64,000 nucleotides of DNA from Sipunculus nudus (lineage: Eukaryota; Annelida; Sipuncula; Golfingiida; Sipunculidae), in the NCBI GenBank assembly GCA_026874595.1, contig CM049307.1:9077579-9141578 (forward strand). The letters are read 5' to 3'. Shown one piece after another: positions 25,601 through 37,296 of the stretch. A program made the translations under genes and the position numbers. How positions within the stretch are numbered: the stretch's first letter is position 1; each line of letters begins with the position of its first letter. The notes below the pieces were generated by a model. That model saw only the letters and a program-made list of their open reading frames with translations. It was not told the DNA's origin and ran no database searches.

Positions 25601-28600
25601 CTCATTTCTTTTACGCTTTACTCCCACTCATTGCTGCTTCAGCTCCCAGCACAGGAGCTTATTCATATCAGATACAATCCTTTCACATAAACCACTTTAC
25701 ATTTGTTCTAATGCATTCCACTTGACCACTGCTTGCAGGAGCTGCCATTACTGTATACAGCCACAAGGGTGCTAGCCAAGAATATTCCAACCTGTGTGAG
25801 TGGGTTTTTCAAGTTTTGCTAAATTTCTTCTAATGAAAAACTGCAGTATGACATTCTGATTGGTTGGAACACTCCTGTTTTTACAGCCTTCTTAGAGTTA
25901 AGAGACATTATATTGAATTTTAATTCTATACATTTGTGTATAGTGCCTTTGAAATCTATTTGTAGTCCGTTATTTGTCTATTAATGCACTTGATTTCAGG
26001 TTATGGCTATTAATAAATATAGTGGAACCTCCCATCAAAGGACACCAGAGGGACAGTTTGTTGGCCGAAAAAAGGGAGCTGCAGTATTCATAACCCAGTC
26101 CACCGTTTACTGGACCATATCAGGTGTCTGTAAAATGGAGGTTCCTGTTATATAGAGGTCCCATTAAAGAGAGGCTTCCCGCAATTCTCTTAGTCTGTAG
26201 TGAAGATATCTTTATTCAGGAAATCTGCCATTTCTACCCCCTTTATCCCATTTAAATTAGTGTTTTAGATCGTTAAATATCTAGTCTGTGTACAACGGTG
26301 CTGTGACAGCTCAGAATGGCCTGCTGGGCTTCAATTCAGAAAAGCATTAAAGAGAAGAAATTGTAATGACTTCATTCAGCGCTGCTTATAACAATCTACT
26401 AGCCAGGGTCTGATGCTCAGCAACAGTTGCGATTCTGGCAAAACATAGCCAGAACCAAGATTGTATCTGTCTGGCTCTGCTCGCTCACCAGCTGCAAGTC
26501 TTGTCATGTACAAGCAAAAAATGGTTGAGAGTTATTGTATAAATTATGTTCATTCTGAATCACCGACTGTGCACACTTCCCTGTAGAAGCGTGTTCATGT
26601 TGCCAGCCAGTAGCATGAATAATACACTAAAAACATAACAATAATTAATCAAATTGGATTGTTGAAGCTTCACATGATAAGCAAGCATATATGCATATGT
26701 TCCAAAGCATATTTATAAAAATGATGCACAATTCACAGTTAGATATTGAGAACAGTAATTGATATGATTAAAATGAATGGTTGGTATCTTTTAATTGAAT
26801 GACACGTCAGATGTCCAGCAAAACATGGAATTTAATAGATTGAGGGAATTAATCATCTGTATGGTTGAAAAGACAGAAAGATACCCCCAAGTTAAAAAGT
26901 GAGATTGTACAATGATCAGTTTGCTGCATGGCTGAACATGTTAGCAAATGCCCAGAAGGTAAGCCTTTGAGAGTGTACAATTGTTATTATGTATTCACAA
27001 AGTGGAGGGCCCAGTGTAAAGGAAGGCTTAATTTTCCACTTGATCACACAAGGTGAAAATGGTGGCTTCATTGATGACAAAGAAGATGCTAATCCAGTGT
27101 TTATTGTCAGTACTACAAGGTTGGTATGGGCTTTATAACAGCAGGCACTGTACATATGTCAAACTCTTGTTTAAGATCAATATCTTAAAGCTGATCCTAT
27201 AAAGTATACACAGACGGGCTGATTAGTATTTAATTAAGTGCCACAAAGCACCTGTTGACAGACTGCCAGCTGAATGTGATGTGACAGTTCCCTTTTGTTG
27301 TTATTTCTGCCATGGCCTGAGGTCACATGGGTACATTGTGAGGGACTGAGTGTCACAAGGGTGTAATGAAGCAGACTATACTGCTGTGTAATGGTTCTAT
27401 TACTTCCACTGTATTCACAGTCAGATCCTGGTCCTGTAGTCAGCCCACCCTTAAAGTTTCACTACCTCTCTATACTTCCAGACTTAGGCTCTGTTATAGA
27501 GAGGTAGGTCAGTCTATTGTCGGGTTGTATTCAATCCCTGACCTACCACCCGGACAGGTAATACTCATGAATATTCATGAAGAGTATACCTTTCAGATAT
27601 AGCATAGAGTTGTCACGACAGTGCAGCTAACTCTTACCATAACCTGGAGTATGTGACTAGGATTCCCTTATTTTGATGGACTTGGGAAGTTGCCCACCCC
27701 TTTGTGAATGAGTGGGCACAGCCACTAAAGCATATAGCACTTAGGGTTTGTAACCTGAAGCACAGGGGTGGCAGGTTATGGAGTATCAGGTGCAGTGTTT
27801 GTGACCCTGTGTACAGCAGTTTAAACAAGCTGGTGCTGGTGACAGGTGCTGGAGGGATCATCTGACAGCCAGCCCAGCCCTAACTGGCTGCCCTCCTAAT
27901 GAGAACCAGTTCAAGTCTAAGTTGAGGCGGGAAGCAGGCTGTGTGCTGATACAGCAGGCCTTGAAGGCTGCTACTGCTGTCTGACTCAGCCTCCAGTCAC
28001 TGCTTACCTGGGAGGGGAATCACCAGCAAAGGGAGACTTTTCGAAACCACCAAATTTTGTGGTTAACCTCAGATCCAGAATCTTTCGCAAGTTTCCCAAA
28101 CTTTGACAAGGCTGGACAACAAGAAGACTTGACATGGGATGTTTACTTGAACTTTTCTGGTGAACTGTAAACAGGGGATACTACAGTGACCTCTGACACA
28201 GTGGTGTGGTACAAGGAGTGTGTGCATAGATGTGGAACAGGACAGGACTACAGGAGGATCAGTGACTCCACACTGATCTGTAGCAGGATCAGGGATTAAC
28301 GTGGCTTTAGCTCTGTCTTTCAGAGTGCACCAGTTTGGAGACATATTTTACAAAGTGGTGGTGTCACTTTACAGTGGAGCTCCTGCTCTCTTATCATTTG
28401 TACTTGGAAAGTGTCTCAGGATTTATCTGTGAGTTTGCCAGTTCAGCTCAGGATTAAGTATAACCACAGCAGGCAGATGATCACGATGTGAGGATCCTGA
28501 GGAGGCAGTCCTTCACCTCTTTACTTGTGTGTTAGTAACCAAGCCCTTGACTGCTCTGCTTGCTGGCTAAGTCACAGGGAAGCTTAGATTTGAGTCATGT

Positions 28601-28668
28601 TGTTGGCATCCGACTGCGGAAGCTGGTAGCTACAGCAACCTAACCGACAAGTCAAAACACAGGCCATC
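22655..28668. other. Non-coding sequence upstream of the candidate first exon
   Basis: Mostly AT-rich with a TG microsatellite at 24511. Around 26025-26185 a segment (TAGTGGAACCTCCCATCAAA ... GAGGTTCC) looks like a fragment of a Tigger-type element. From about 27250 to 28660 base composition is more balanced, which would suit a promoter or 5' untranslated region for the candidate exon at 28669, but no TATA box or initiator stands out. Confidence 0.45.
24511..24532 (+). repeat. (TG)n microsatellite
   Basis: About 10 to 11 GT units followed by GCATACC. Confidence 0.95.
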
Positions 28669-28757
28669 ATGCCTTACCAAGGCTACGGGAGCTGGGATAA
28701 CCTGCCAGCTAATGGCATGACCATGGATTTACATTACTGTGTACCTACATTTGAAAG
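28669..28757 (+). CDS. Candidate alternative first coding exon of the PDZ-GEF gene
   Basis: An ATG with A at -3 opens 29 codons rich in Gly, Asn, Tyr and Trp (it begins MPYQGYGSWDNLP) and ends in AG followed by a good donor, gtaaga. An in-frame TAG lies upstream at 28627-28629, so the frame cannot extend further back. The exon ends with two bases of a codon, and the exon at 45538 begins with one base, so the junction codon is AGT (Ser) followed by FGKR. Vertebrate long forms also have Ser-Phe-Gly-Lys-Arg here. If used, it would replace the first nucleotide-binding-like domain. Nothing in the peptide itself is recognised; the intron would be about 16.8 kb. Confidence 0.5.
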
Positions 28758-28888
28758 GTAAGAAACTGCACATAATTAGTCATAAACTCTATTAAAGAGT
28801 TTGCCTGAAGTGTCATGGGCGTCTTGCATGTATACATTTGCAGTTTTACAGTGCTACAGAAACAGCAGTGATTTTAGCTTTTACAACT

Positions 28889-28891
<3 letters not shown>

Positions 28892-28968
<77 letters not shown>

Positions 28969-28981
28969 AAGAGAGAGAGAG
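28892..28981 (+). repeat. (GA)n microsatellite just after the candidate first exon
   Basis: About 45 GA units, interrupted near the end by GAAAGAAAGA. It lies 135 bp downstream of the candidate donor at 28758. GA tracts near promoters can bind GAGA-type factors in insects; relevance here is unknown. Confidence 0.97.
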
Positions 28982-31900
28982 TCTCAGACAAATATTTTGT
29001 GACTTTTTAACCATTGATACATTGCTTTTTAGCTCATAAAGAATCCCTGTTCATAAACACTGATCATAACCTGAATGTAGTTGAAGATCTGTTTTGAAAT
29101 TACATACGAGATTGTTTATTTATTTTCCAGCAACATATCTGTGGTTAACATATTTGAGTCTAGTCAAGTCATGAGTCATCATGTGCCTGTCGTGATTCTT
29201 GAATTACACAGCTCCTTAACAGAACCTTTCTTGTTTGTGAGGATTTTATATATAGCATCATTACTGTTTATTCCTTGAGAATTGGCACACTGTCTGACTT
29301 GAGTTGTTTGGGTGTGAACACGGTAATCCCTGGATGTTTTTAAGGGTCCCCTCAACTGTCACCAGTGTCATGAGCATGGTACATGTCACTGCATTTATTA
29401 ACCATCAAATTGTACAGCAGCTCAGATTGGTCTACATCACACTGTCACATACAGATTATTGAACCTTGTATCATGTGGATTCAAATCATTAACATATGAT
29501 TATGTGACATCTTGAGTGACAATCTACAGTCATGTCGGGAAATATACATACACCAGTGACATACATATATTTAATTGATATACACAAGCTGAAGCAGACA
29601 TTTCAGTTTTCACTGAACTGACTGGGGTCTCCGTTGACAAGGTTCCAGATCATTTATGAATTGGATTTACATATAAATTGAACAGAAACACACACCAGTT
29701 TGGTTTGTGCTTATTTTCAGTCAGTTAATTCATGATTTATAATCTAGTTTTGTGATTTGGTTATGTAGCTTAATGGGGTTTAAAAAAATGAGACAATGCT
29801 CACATTTGATCTCCAATTAAAATTAAATAATACCTTCACTTAATTAGACAGAAAACTGCAGTGAAACCACTATTAATGGGCACCTCCTTTTCATGGGAAC
29901 CTTCATGTTACATACACTAATGATAGTCCTGCAAAAAGTAGATACTGAGCCGAGGTCATAAGCCTTTCTAGTACATATGCCTCTCTTTTATGGACAGGTA
30001 CTCTGGTCTGCTTAGTGTCTGTAATGAGGAGGCTCTTCTGTACTACTTTCTCTGTCTCTTATGCTGGATTACCTCATACAGACAAACTATGAAATAGATA
30101 ATAAGTGAAATCAGTTATTACAAATATAATTAAAATTTACATGCTGGAACAAATTGAAATTCTAGAACATTAATCCTGTCCAGTTTATGTATCTCTTTCA
30201 TTTTTTTGTTCATTGCCAATGAAGTTATGAAATAATGATGTAAACATTGAGAACAAGCATCAGCAATTTTTGGCCGTTACATTAAGATGGTCAGTACTTC
30301 TTCCTTTTAAACCTGATGCTCAACTCTTTGATATATCACAGGCCTAGCCATTATTCCTGTACCTGAGCATTTATTTATAATTGACAGCCTGAGTTCAACC
30401 TTAGGCAATAGATAAAGCCCTGCCATCTTGTTGACCTCTGACCAGCCCAAGCCATGTGTAGGCTGTATGACCAGCAGCTTATCAGTGTGGTTTTAATCTA
30501 GGGTTCATATGACACACTCCAGACAGACTGACTGATTAACACAGAGTTGGCTGTAAGTTATCAGGAAGCCATATCATTGGTTAACTGTCAAAGGTCAAGA
30601 TCCCGGGCAGGTCCAGACAAACTCTACATTCTGTCATAACTTTAGATGGTGTATACAGCTGTGGCTTATTGACACTAGAAGTTTACTGTAAGCACTGGTT
30701 GAGTAGGTGTTAATAATTTAAGATATTTATCTACAGGCATAAATAGGTCGTATTTAAGAGAATAAATGAAATTTTGTTTGTATTTACCAACATAAACAGC
30801 AACAAATAGAAACTGATGAACAATTGTAGTTTTTACTGATGCCAGTTTCTTCCTCTAAGCATTAACAGTGCAATAACAATGGCAAGCTCAGTCAGTGATT
30901 TGCTCACATTTTGGGGATTATTTGTTTTTCAGTATTTGGGGACATTTTCCCATTTAGGAAATTATTGTTAGACAAGTGAAAAGGAGAATTAATCAGAATT
31001 TTAACTTGTAAAGGGGGAACTTCTCGAAAATCCCATCTCCCAAAGTAGGACCTTATTAATGGGCTAGAATAATCTCTGCACTTATATTTTATGTGTTCGT
31101 TTGTTCTGCTTATGATGTGTACGGGATTCAGGCCAGTTATATTTACAAAAAAAATCAAAGGTCATTGATATCTTCTTGTAGAAAACCAGGCTCGATAATT
31201 AACCACAAGAAACAAACGTCTTATCATGGGTTGTGTATGGTTACTTCCTGTTTGTCCATGATTAAGCTTAGCGGTAAAGGCCCTGGGCCGGTATCAGAGG
31301 CTTTACACCCAAACTGCCAAAGTCTCTCCCAGGGCTGGCACAGTGCCTGAACCTTGAAGAAGAGAAAAACCAAAGCCCTGCTCAATCCATCAGTATGCTG
31401 GAAGACCTGTGAGACAGGCTGGAGGGGAACCAACTGTTCTTGGTGCCTCAGTATATCTCACTGACAGCTAGTACCTGAGAACAGACTGATTCCGGACTGC
31501 TCACATACTGTGCATTGCTGTAGCAGTCCTTCAGTCAGCATGTAATTGTTTAACTTTCTCTCTTCAGTTTGTGCCAATAGAATTTTGGCTTGGATCCACC
31601 TAACATGTTTATGTGGACTAATGTTTTTGTTTTGATTATGTTCCCCACTACTTTTTTATTTTATTGGCAGTCATTGTATTGCATGCATTTTATCAAACAA
31701 AATGTTATTTTTAGCTGAGTTTAACTGAATATATACTCAGGGGTTACAAGTCAATCAGTTGTTGACAATAAAAGTGTCAACATTGAAAATGATCCAAAGC
31801 AAGACAGTTTACAGCTAGCAGTAAGCACTTACTATAAATACTAAAATGAGTCTGAAACAAGCTTTAACTGGTAACAAAGAAGAGAGGGAAGGGGGGAGCT

Positions 31901-33550
31901 CTGTTGGAAAATTGTGAAAACATCCTGAATCTAGTTAAAATGAGCAAGAGGTTGCTTTCTTGCCATTATATGATTTATATCAGTTGAGAAACACAGTCAA
32001 TGTACTTTCCACAGTGAGAGGATTTTAACGGTTCCTACACATGGTGATATAAGGGGGGGCGGGAGTCTTTGCAGTAATGCCCTTTGACTGTGGGTTTTAG
32101 TGCAATGAGGTACTGGAGCCTCACACCTGTAGGTTCTCTGTGATGGAGCGTTAAATCTCCTAAAATTAGTATAACTGAAGTCATCTGTGGGATTTACCTG
32201 TGGAAGACACAGATATTTATCTCAACTTTAGCTACCTACTGTACCTTTACCTTTACATTTAGCCAAATTAGTCAAGACCTGCAAGGAACTAAAAAAGGAC
32301 TTCATGATCACTTGATCTTTTTCAATAGTGAAAAACTGCTCATGGCCTACAGCACGTAGTTACCAACATGTCTACAGTCAGCTGGACCCCCATGGTACAG
32401 TTCTGATCTCTCACGTGCCACCATGACACGTGGCTTGTAATGTCTCATCCTAAGTTACTGTGACCAGAGTTGCCGCCTTGTTATTTACAGCACAGATGCT
32501 GTGTGGACACCTGAGTGAGGGTATCAGTAGCCAGACTGCACTCACAGAGCACATACCTCCTCCAGTAGTCAAACACCAAAAGACACCCAACTTTAATGCC
32601 AGTCTATGGAGCACTGTTTTAGTCTCCAGGTGGACATTATACTTTATTCCCTGACACTCCCCTTTCATGATGTGCAGGGCTGTTGTACAGAGGTCTCCAT
32701 GTTAAAAAAAAAATCATAGGTGTTCCCAGTGTATGATATCCAAGTTTTTATATTCTACAGGTGCAAGCAATTCTTTATATCTGTAATTTCATATTTCATA
32801 ATATAATTGACTGTTGTATTCAGATTTAGACATTTCTTTGATATTACTGGTTCCTGACATGTAGGGCTGTTGTAGCCCCATTTCATGTTGTATAAGGACC
32901 TGCTGTTGAGTTATGAGCAGCTCAGCTACTGTACATCACAGGGGAGGAATCAGCAGTCAGCTGTCAGGAGAATAAGTTACAGCAGCATTCAAACAGCTCC
33001 TGAATACCAGCACTGCAGCAAGACCAGCGGCTCCCAGACTTGACTGGATTTTCTGTGATTGCTTTGAAGTGTTTTTGTCCCTGAGGAATGATCCTTAATC
33101 AAAGACGTTCAGTGTCTGTAGACAAAGCTCCTTCGTGAAGGATTATGGATAAAAATTTGACACTCGGACCTCTTCCTTGTTTTGTGGTGGTTTTATGTGA
33201 CACTGGAAAAGAGGAATCCATAATCAGCATGATTATGTTGCACTGTTTCGATAAAACATGGATAATGGGAATATCAGAGTCCTTAAAGTAATTTTCGTTT
33301 TGTAGAAATGAAATTAGTTCATTGAGAAGAAATATTTAGGACAATTTGTATTGTAGATTCATATAAAGCTGGGGGCTTAGTTCTAAATATAAATTCACTT
33401 TGTTATTTGTTTTGATCACATCCATCACTTAATCTCATTATACCAAAAGAAGAGTTAGTTGATTAATTACCCCTGGGGTCATATAATTATATCCACTTCC
33501 TTTTTACTTCTTTAAGGCTGGAACACCACTGTATAACATCTAATTTATTG
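28982..33550. other. Intron-like sequence, nothing firm
   Basis: No exon recognised. A stretch near 29860-30035 (CAGTGAAACCACTATTAATG, then CACCTCCTTTTCATGGGAAC) may be an old Tigger-type fragment. Otherwise AT-rich with stops in all frames. Confidence 0.5.
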
Positions 33551-35296
33551 TATGTTAATATTTTACATGTACTTATTATATATATTATACCCTATACATT
33601 TATATAGAAAGGGTGGTTTGGACTTTAAATGTCAGCTTACCTATGTTAATATTTTACATGTACTTGTTATATATATTATACCCTATACATTTATATAGAA
33701 AGGGTGGTTTGGACTTTAAATGTCAGCTTACCTATGTTAATATTTTACATGTACTTGTTATATATATTATACCCTATACATTTATATAGAAAGGGTGGTT
33801 TGGACTTTAAATGTCAGCTTACCTATGTTAATATTTTACATGTACTTATTATATATATTATACCCTATACATTTATATAGAAAGGGTGGTTTGGACTTTA
33901 AATGTCAGCTTACCTATGTTAATATTTTACATGTACTTATTATATATATTATACCCTATACATTTATATAGAAAGGGTAGTTTGGACTTTAAATGTCAGC
34001 TTACCTATGTTAATATTTTACATGTACTTGTTATATATATTATACCCTATACATTTATATAGAAAGGGTGGTTTGGACTTTAAATGTCAGCTTACCTATG
34101 TTAATATTTTACATGTACTTATTATATATATTATACCCTATACATTTATATAGAAAGGGTAGTTTGGACTTTAAATGTCAGCTTACCTATGTTAATGTTT
34201 TACATGTACTTATTATATATATTATACCCTATACATTTATATAGAAAGGGTAGTTTAGACTTTAAATGTCAGCTTACCTATGTTAATATTTTACATGTAC
34301 TTGTTATATATATTATACCCTATACATTTATATAGAAAGGGTGGTTTAGACTTTAAATGTCAGCTTACCTATGTTAATATTTTACATGTACTTGTTATAT
34401 ATATTATATCCTATACATTTATATAGAAAGGGTAGTTTGGACTTTAAATGTCAGCTTACCTATGTTAATATTTTACATGTACTTGTTATATATATTATAC
34501 CCTATACATTTATATAGAAAGGGTAGTTTAGACTTTAAATGTCAGCTTACCTATGTTAATATTTTACATGTACTTGTTATATATATTATACCCTATACAT
34601 TTATATAGAAAGGGTAGTTTGGACTTTAAATGTCAGCTTACCTATGTTAATATTTTACATGTACTTGTTATATATATTATACCCTATACATTTATATAGA
34701 AAGGGTAGTTTAGACTTTAAATGTCAGCTTACCTATGTTAATATTTTACATGTACTTGTTATATATATTATACCCTATACATTTATATAGAAAGGGTGGT
34801 TTGGACTTTAAATGTCAGCTTACCTATGTTAATATTTTACATGTACTTATTATATATATTATACCCTATACATTTATATAGAAAGGGTGGTTTGGACTTT
34901 AAATGTCAGCTTACCTATGTTAATATTTTACATGTACTTATTATATATATTATACCCTATACATTTATATAGAAAGGGTGGTTTGGACTTTAAATGTCAG
35001 CTTACCTATGTTAATATTTTACATGTACTTATTATATATATTATACCCTATACATTTATATAGAAAGGGTGGTTTGGACTTTAAATGTCAGCTTACCTAT
35101 GTTAATATTTTACATGTACTTGTTATATATATTATACCCTATACATTTATATAGAAAGGGTGGTTTGGACTTTAAATGTCAGCTTACCTATGTTAATATT
35201 TTACATGTACTTGTTATATATATATTATACCTTATACATTTTTATAGAAAGGGTAGTTTGGACTTTAAATGTCAGCTTACCTATGTTAATATTTTG
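33551..35296 (+). repeat. 91-bp satellite-like array, about 19 copies
   Basis: The unit starts TATGTTAATATTTTACATGT and ends GGACTTTAAATGTCAGCTTACC. Starts are 91 bp apart (33551, 33642, and so on) with one 2-bp expansion in the last unit. Copies are nearly identical and differ at a few recurrent sites (GTGG/GTAG, TTGG/TTAG, CTTG/CTTA). AT-rich, within the 16.8-kb intron. Confidence 0.96.
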
Positions 35297-36175
35297 TGGA
35301 ATGCCACTTGTGCGTTTCCTTGTTATACGAAGGTCTGAACAGAACTGTAGCATTGTTTATACTTGCTGTAAGTCATTGGAGATCAGTCAGATCATGCTGA
35401 GTGACACTTGCGGTATATACCTCACTAACTACTATACAGGATGGAGACCAACACTGAGGATATACCCTCTGCCATGTGCTATACTGCAAAGCCTCAGATT
35501 GACTGTCATAATGAACAAGCGTCTTCCCTTCCCAACCGATATATTTTTTTGCCATCTTCATGGCAAACATATTCTGTTTCCTGTGTGTGGTTTGACACAA
35601 ACTGTTCGTGGTTTTATTATTATGATAGATAGACATTGATAGTATTTTAACATGTGTATAATCCCTCATATGAATGCAAAAAATGGCAAAGGGTTCCGGA
35701 AATAGCAATATGAGCAGGACGTGTCAGAAGTGACAGTCCTAGAAACAGTATACAGATACTGCTGTATATAGTGATAGTTATAATTGTGATCATATGTTGA
35801 CATCTGTATTATGTCAACTGATGAGGAAAACTTTTCCTGCACTGCATAATGCTGGTGCTTCAGTTAGTGGGCGGGTGTGACATCATGGTCCCAGGGGTTC
35901 ATTTTACGTAGGAACTTTAAACCTGAACACCATTCATGTCAATATATTCCCTGTCATACCTACAATTGTTAGATTTCCTGTTGTAATAAATGACACTACC
36001 TTGAATTGATAGTTTAAATGAATGTTGAATTGTCACCTTGTTGCATGTTGGGCAAGCCAAGGAAGAAAATTTAACCCTTCCACACTTAGGCAATGATAAA
36101 CTTTTATATGTGATTTCATTGTTCTTTTATTCTTGCTTTTGTTATTTATATACTTAATTTTTTTTTGTTATTTTG

Positions 36176-36225
36176 GGGTGGGGGGGGGGGGGAGGGGGTG
36201 AATGGGTATAGGGGTGGTTTCATGT
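36176..36225 (+). repeat. Poly-G/G-quadruplex-like tract
   Basis: GGGGT, a long G-run, AGGGGGT, then GGGTATAGGGGTGG: at least four G-runs of three or more in 50 bp, enough for an intramolecular quadruplex by the usual rule. Length of the run may vary between assemblies. Confidence 0.75.
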
Positions 36226-36270
36226 TCATTATCATAGTGTTCTATTTTACCCTCTGGAACAATGGAACTG

Positions 36271-36348
36271 GTGTTACCATGTAACATGACAGTGGTGGTG
36301 TTACAGATGGTTGTGTTACCATGTAACATGACAGTGGTGGTGTTACAG
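36271..36348 (+). repeat. 42-bp direct duplication
   Basis: GTGTTACCATGTAACATGAC followed by AGTGGTGGTGTTACAG occurs at 36271 and again at 36313. It contains the short palindrome TTACCATGTAA. A looser duplication of GTAGCCCCTG..CACTG follows at about 36403-36460. Confidence 0.85.
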
Positions 36349-37296
36349 AGGGTTGTGCTTTACAGTGTTGTCACCCCACACTAGTTACATACCTGAGTCA
36401 AGGTAGCCCCTGCCACTGTCACCCCACATCGGGTAAAGGTAGCCCCTGTCACTGCCAGGGAGTTTGGTGCAATATATAGGGTTATGGGGAGACCTTGATC
36501 CATCCTATTTACCCCCTGGCACTATGTCCAGGGGTTCAGGGTGGATGTTAACAAACTGAGTGTAGAGTTTTGTGTGAGACTCCTGACCACTTGCTGATAC
36601 CCTAGTGTGTCTTGTTGATGGGTGTGGTAAGAAGGGTGTGTAGAATGATCCCATCCAGCAGGGGTTGACAAGGTCACCAAGGGTCATCGAGGCACCAATG
36701 TGACGATTCCACAGACATTATTTCTGTCTGAAAGTGATTGTTGTGTGGAAGAATCGGGAGGATGGATTGTGCCTCATGAAGAAGGTCAAGCTTTTATTTG
36801 TCCTCTCATGCAGAACATCCCGCACCCTGTCATCTGGTCCTACCCATCATCTCAACATTGTATGTCAGAGTATAACCTATAGCAAGCATCCTGTGTCATA
36901 CAATATATTACATACATGTAATATAATGTAACATACATGAAACTTACTACATACAACATGACTGCCTCTTTTATCTGAACATAGTCCTTCAATATTCAGC
37001 TAATGTAACATTGAGTTCAAATTGTGTATGCTCAACATGGCCACTCCTACATTGTCCTTATTTAGATAATATTTATTTTGCTGCCATTTACTCAGTGTTC
37101 ATTTATAACATCATCATAAAGATTTCAATTATAAAATAATATTTTGTTCAATAATTGATTGATCAACTGCCTGCAACATTTTTCTACCAATATAAAATAT
37201 TTAGAATGATTGTTTGTGCAGCTGAGGATTGAACAAAATACCTCATTCATTCTAATTTAAGTAACTATCAGTTAAATTGTGACAATCATGTTGTTG

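Noticed and set aside
26025-26185. Possible Tigger-type fragment (AGTGGAACCTCC ... GAGGTTCC)
   Set aside because: One end only is convincing, and no TA-flanked partner end was found; left as a remark, not a feature.
1-28668. Upstream PDZ-GEF exons for the first nucleotide-binding-like domain
   Set aside because: I looked for the conserved CWYILLSGSVF-type coding text before the exon at 45538 and did not find it; these exons probably lie before the window.
28801-29010. Frame with a long Arg-Glu repeat
   Set aside because: Translation of the GA microsatellite.
29860-30035. Possible Tigger-type fragment starting CAGTGAAACCACTATTAATG
   Set aside because: No matching inverted end could be placed with confidence.
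35069-35639. Frames of 89 and 159 codons
   Set aside because: They begin inside the last 91-bp satellite units and run into unrelated intron; no recognised motif.
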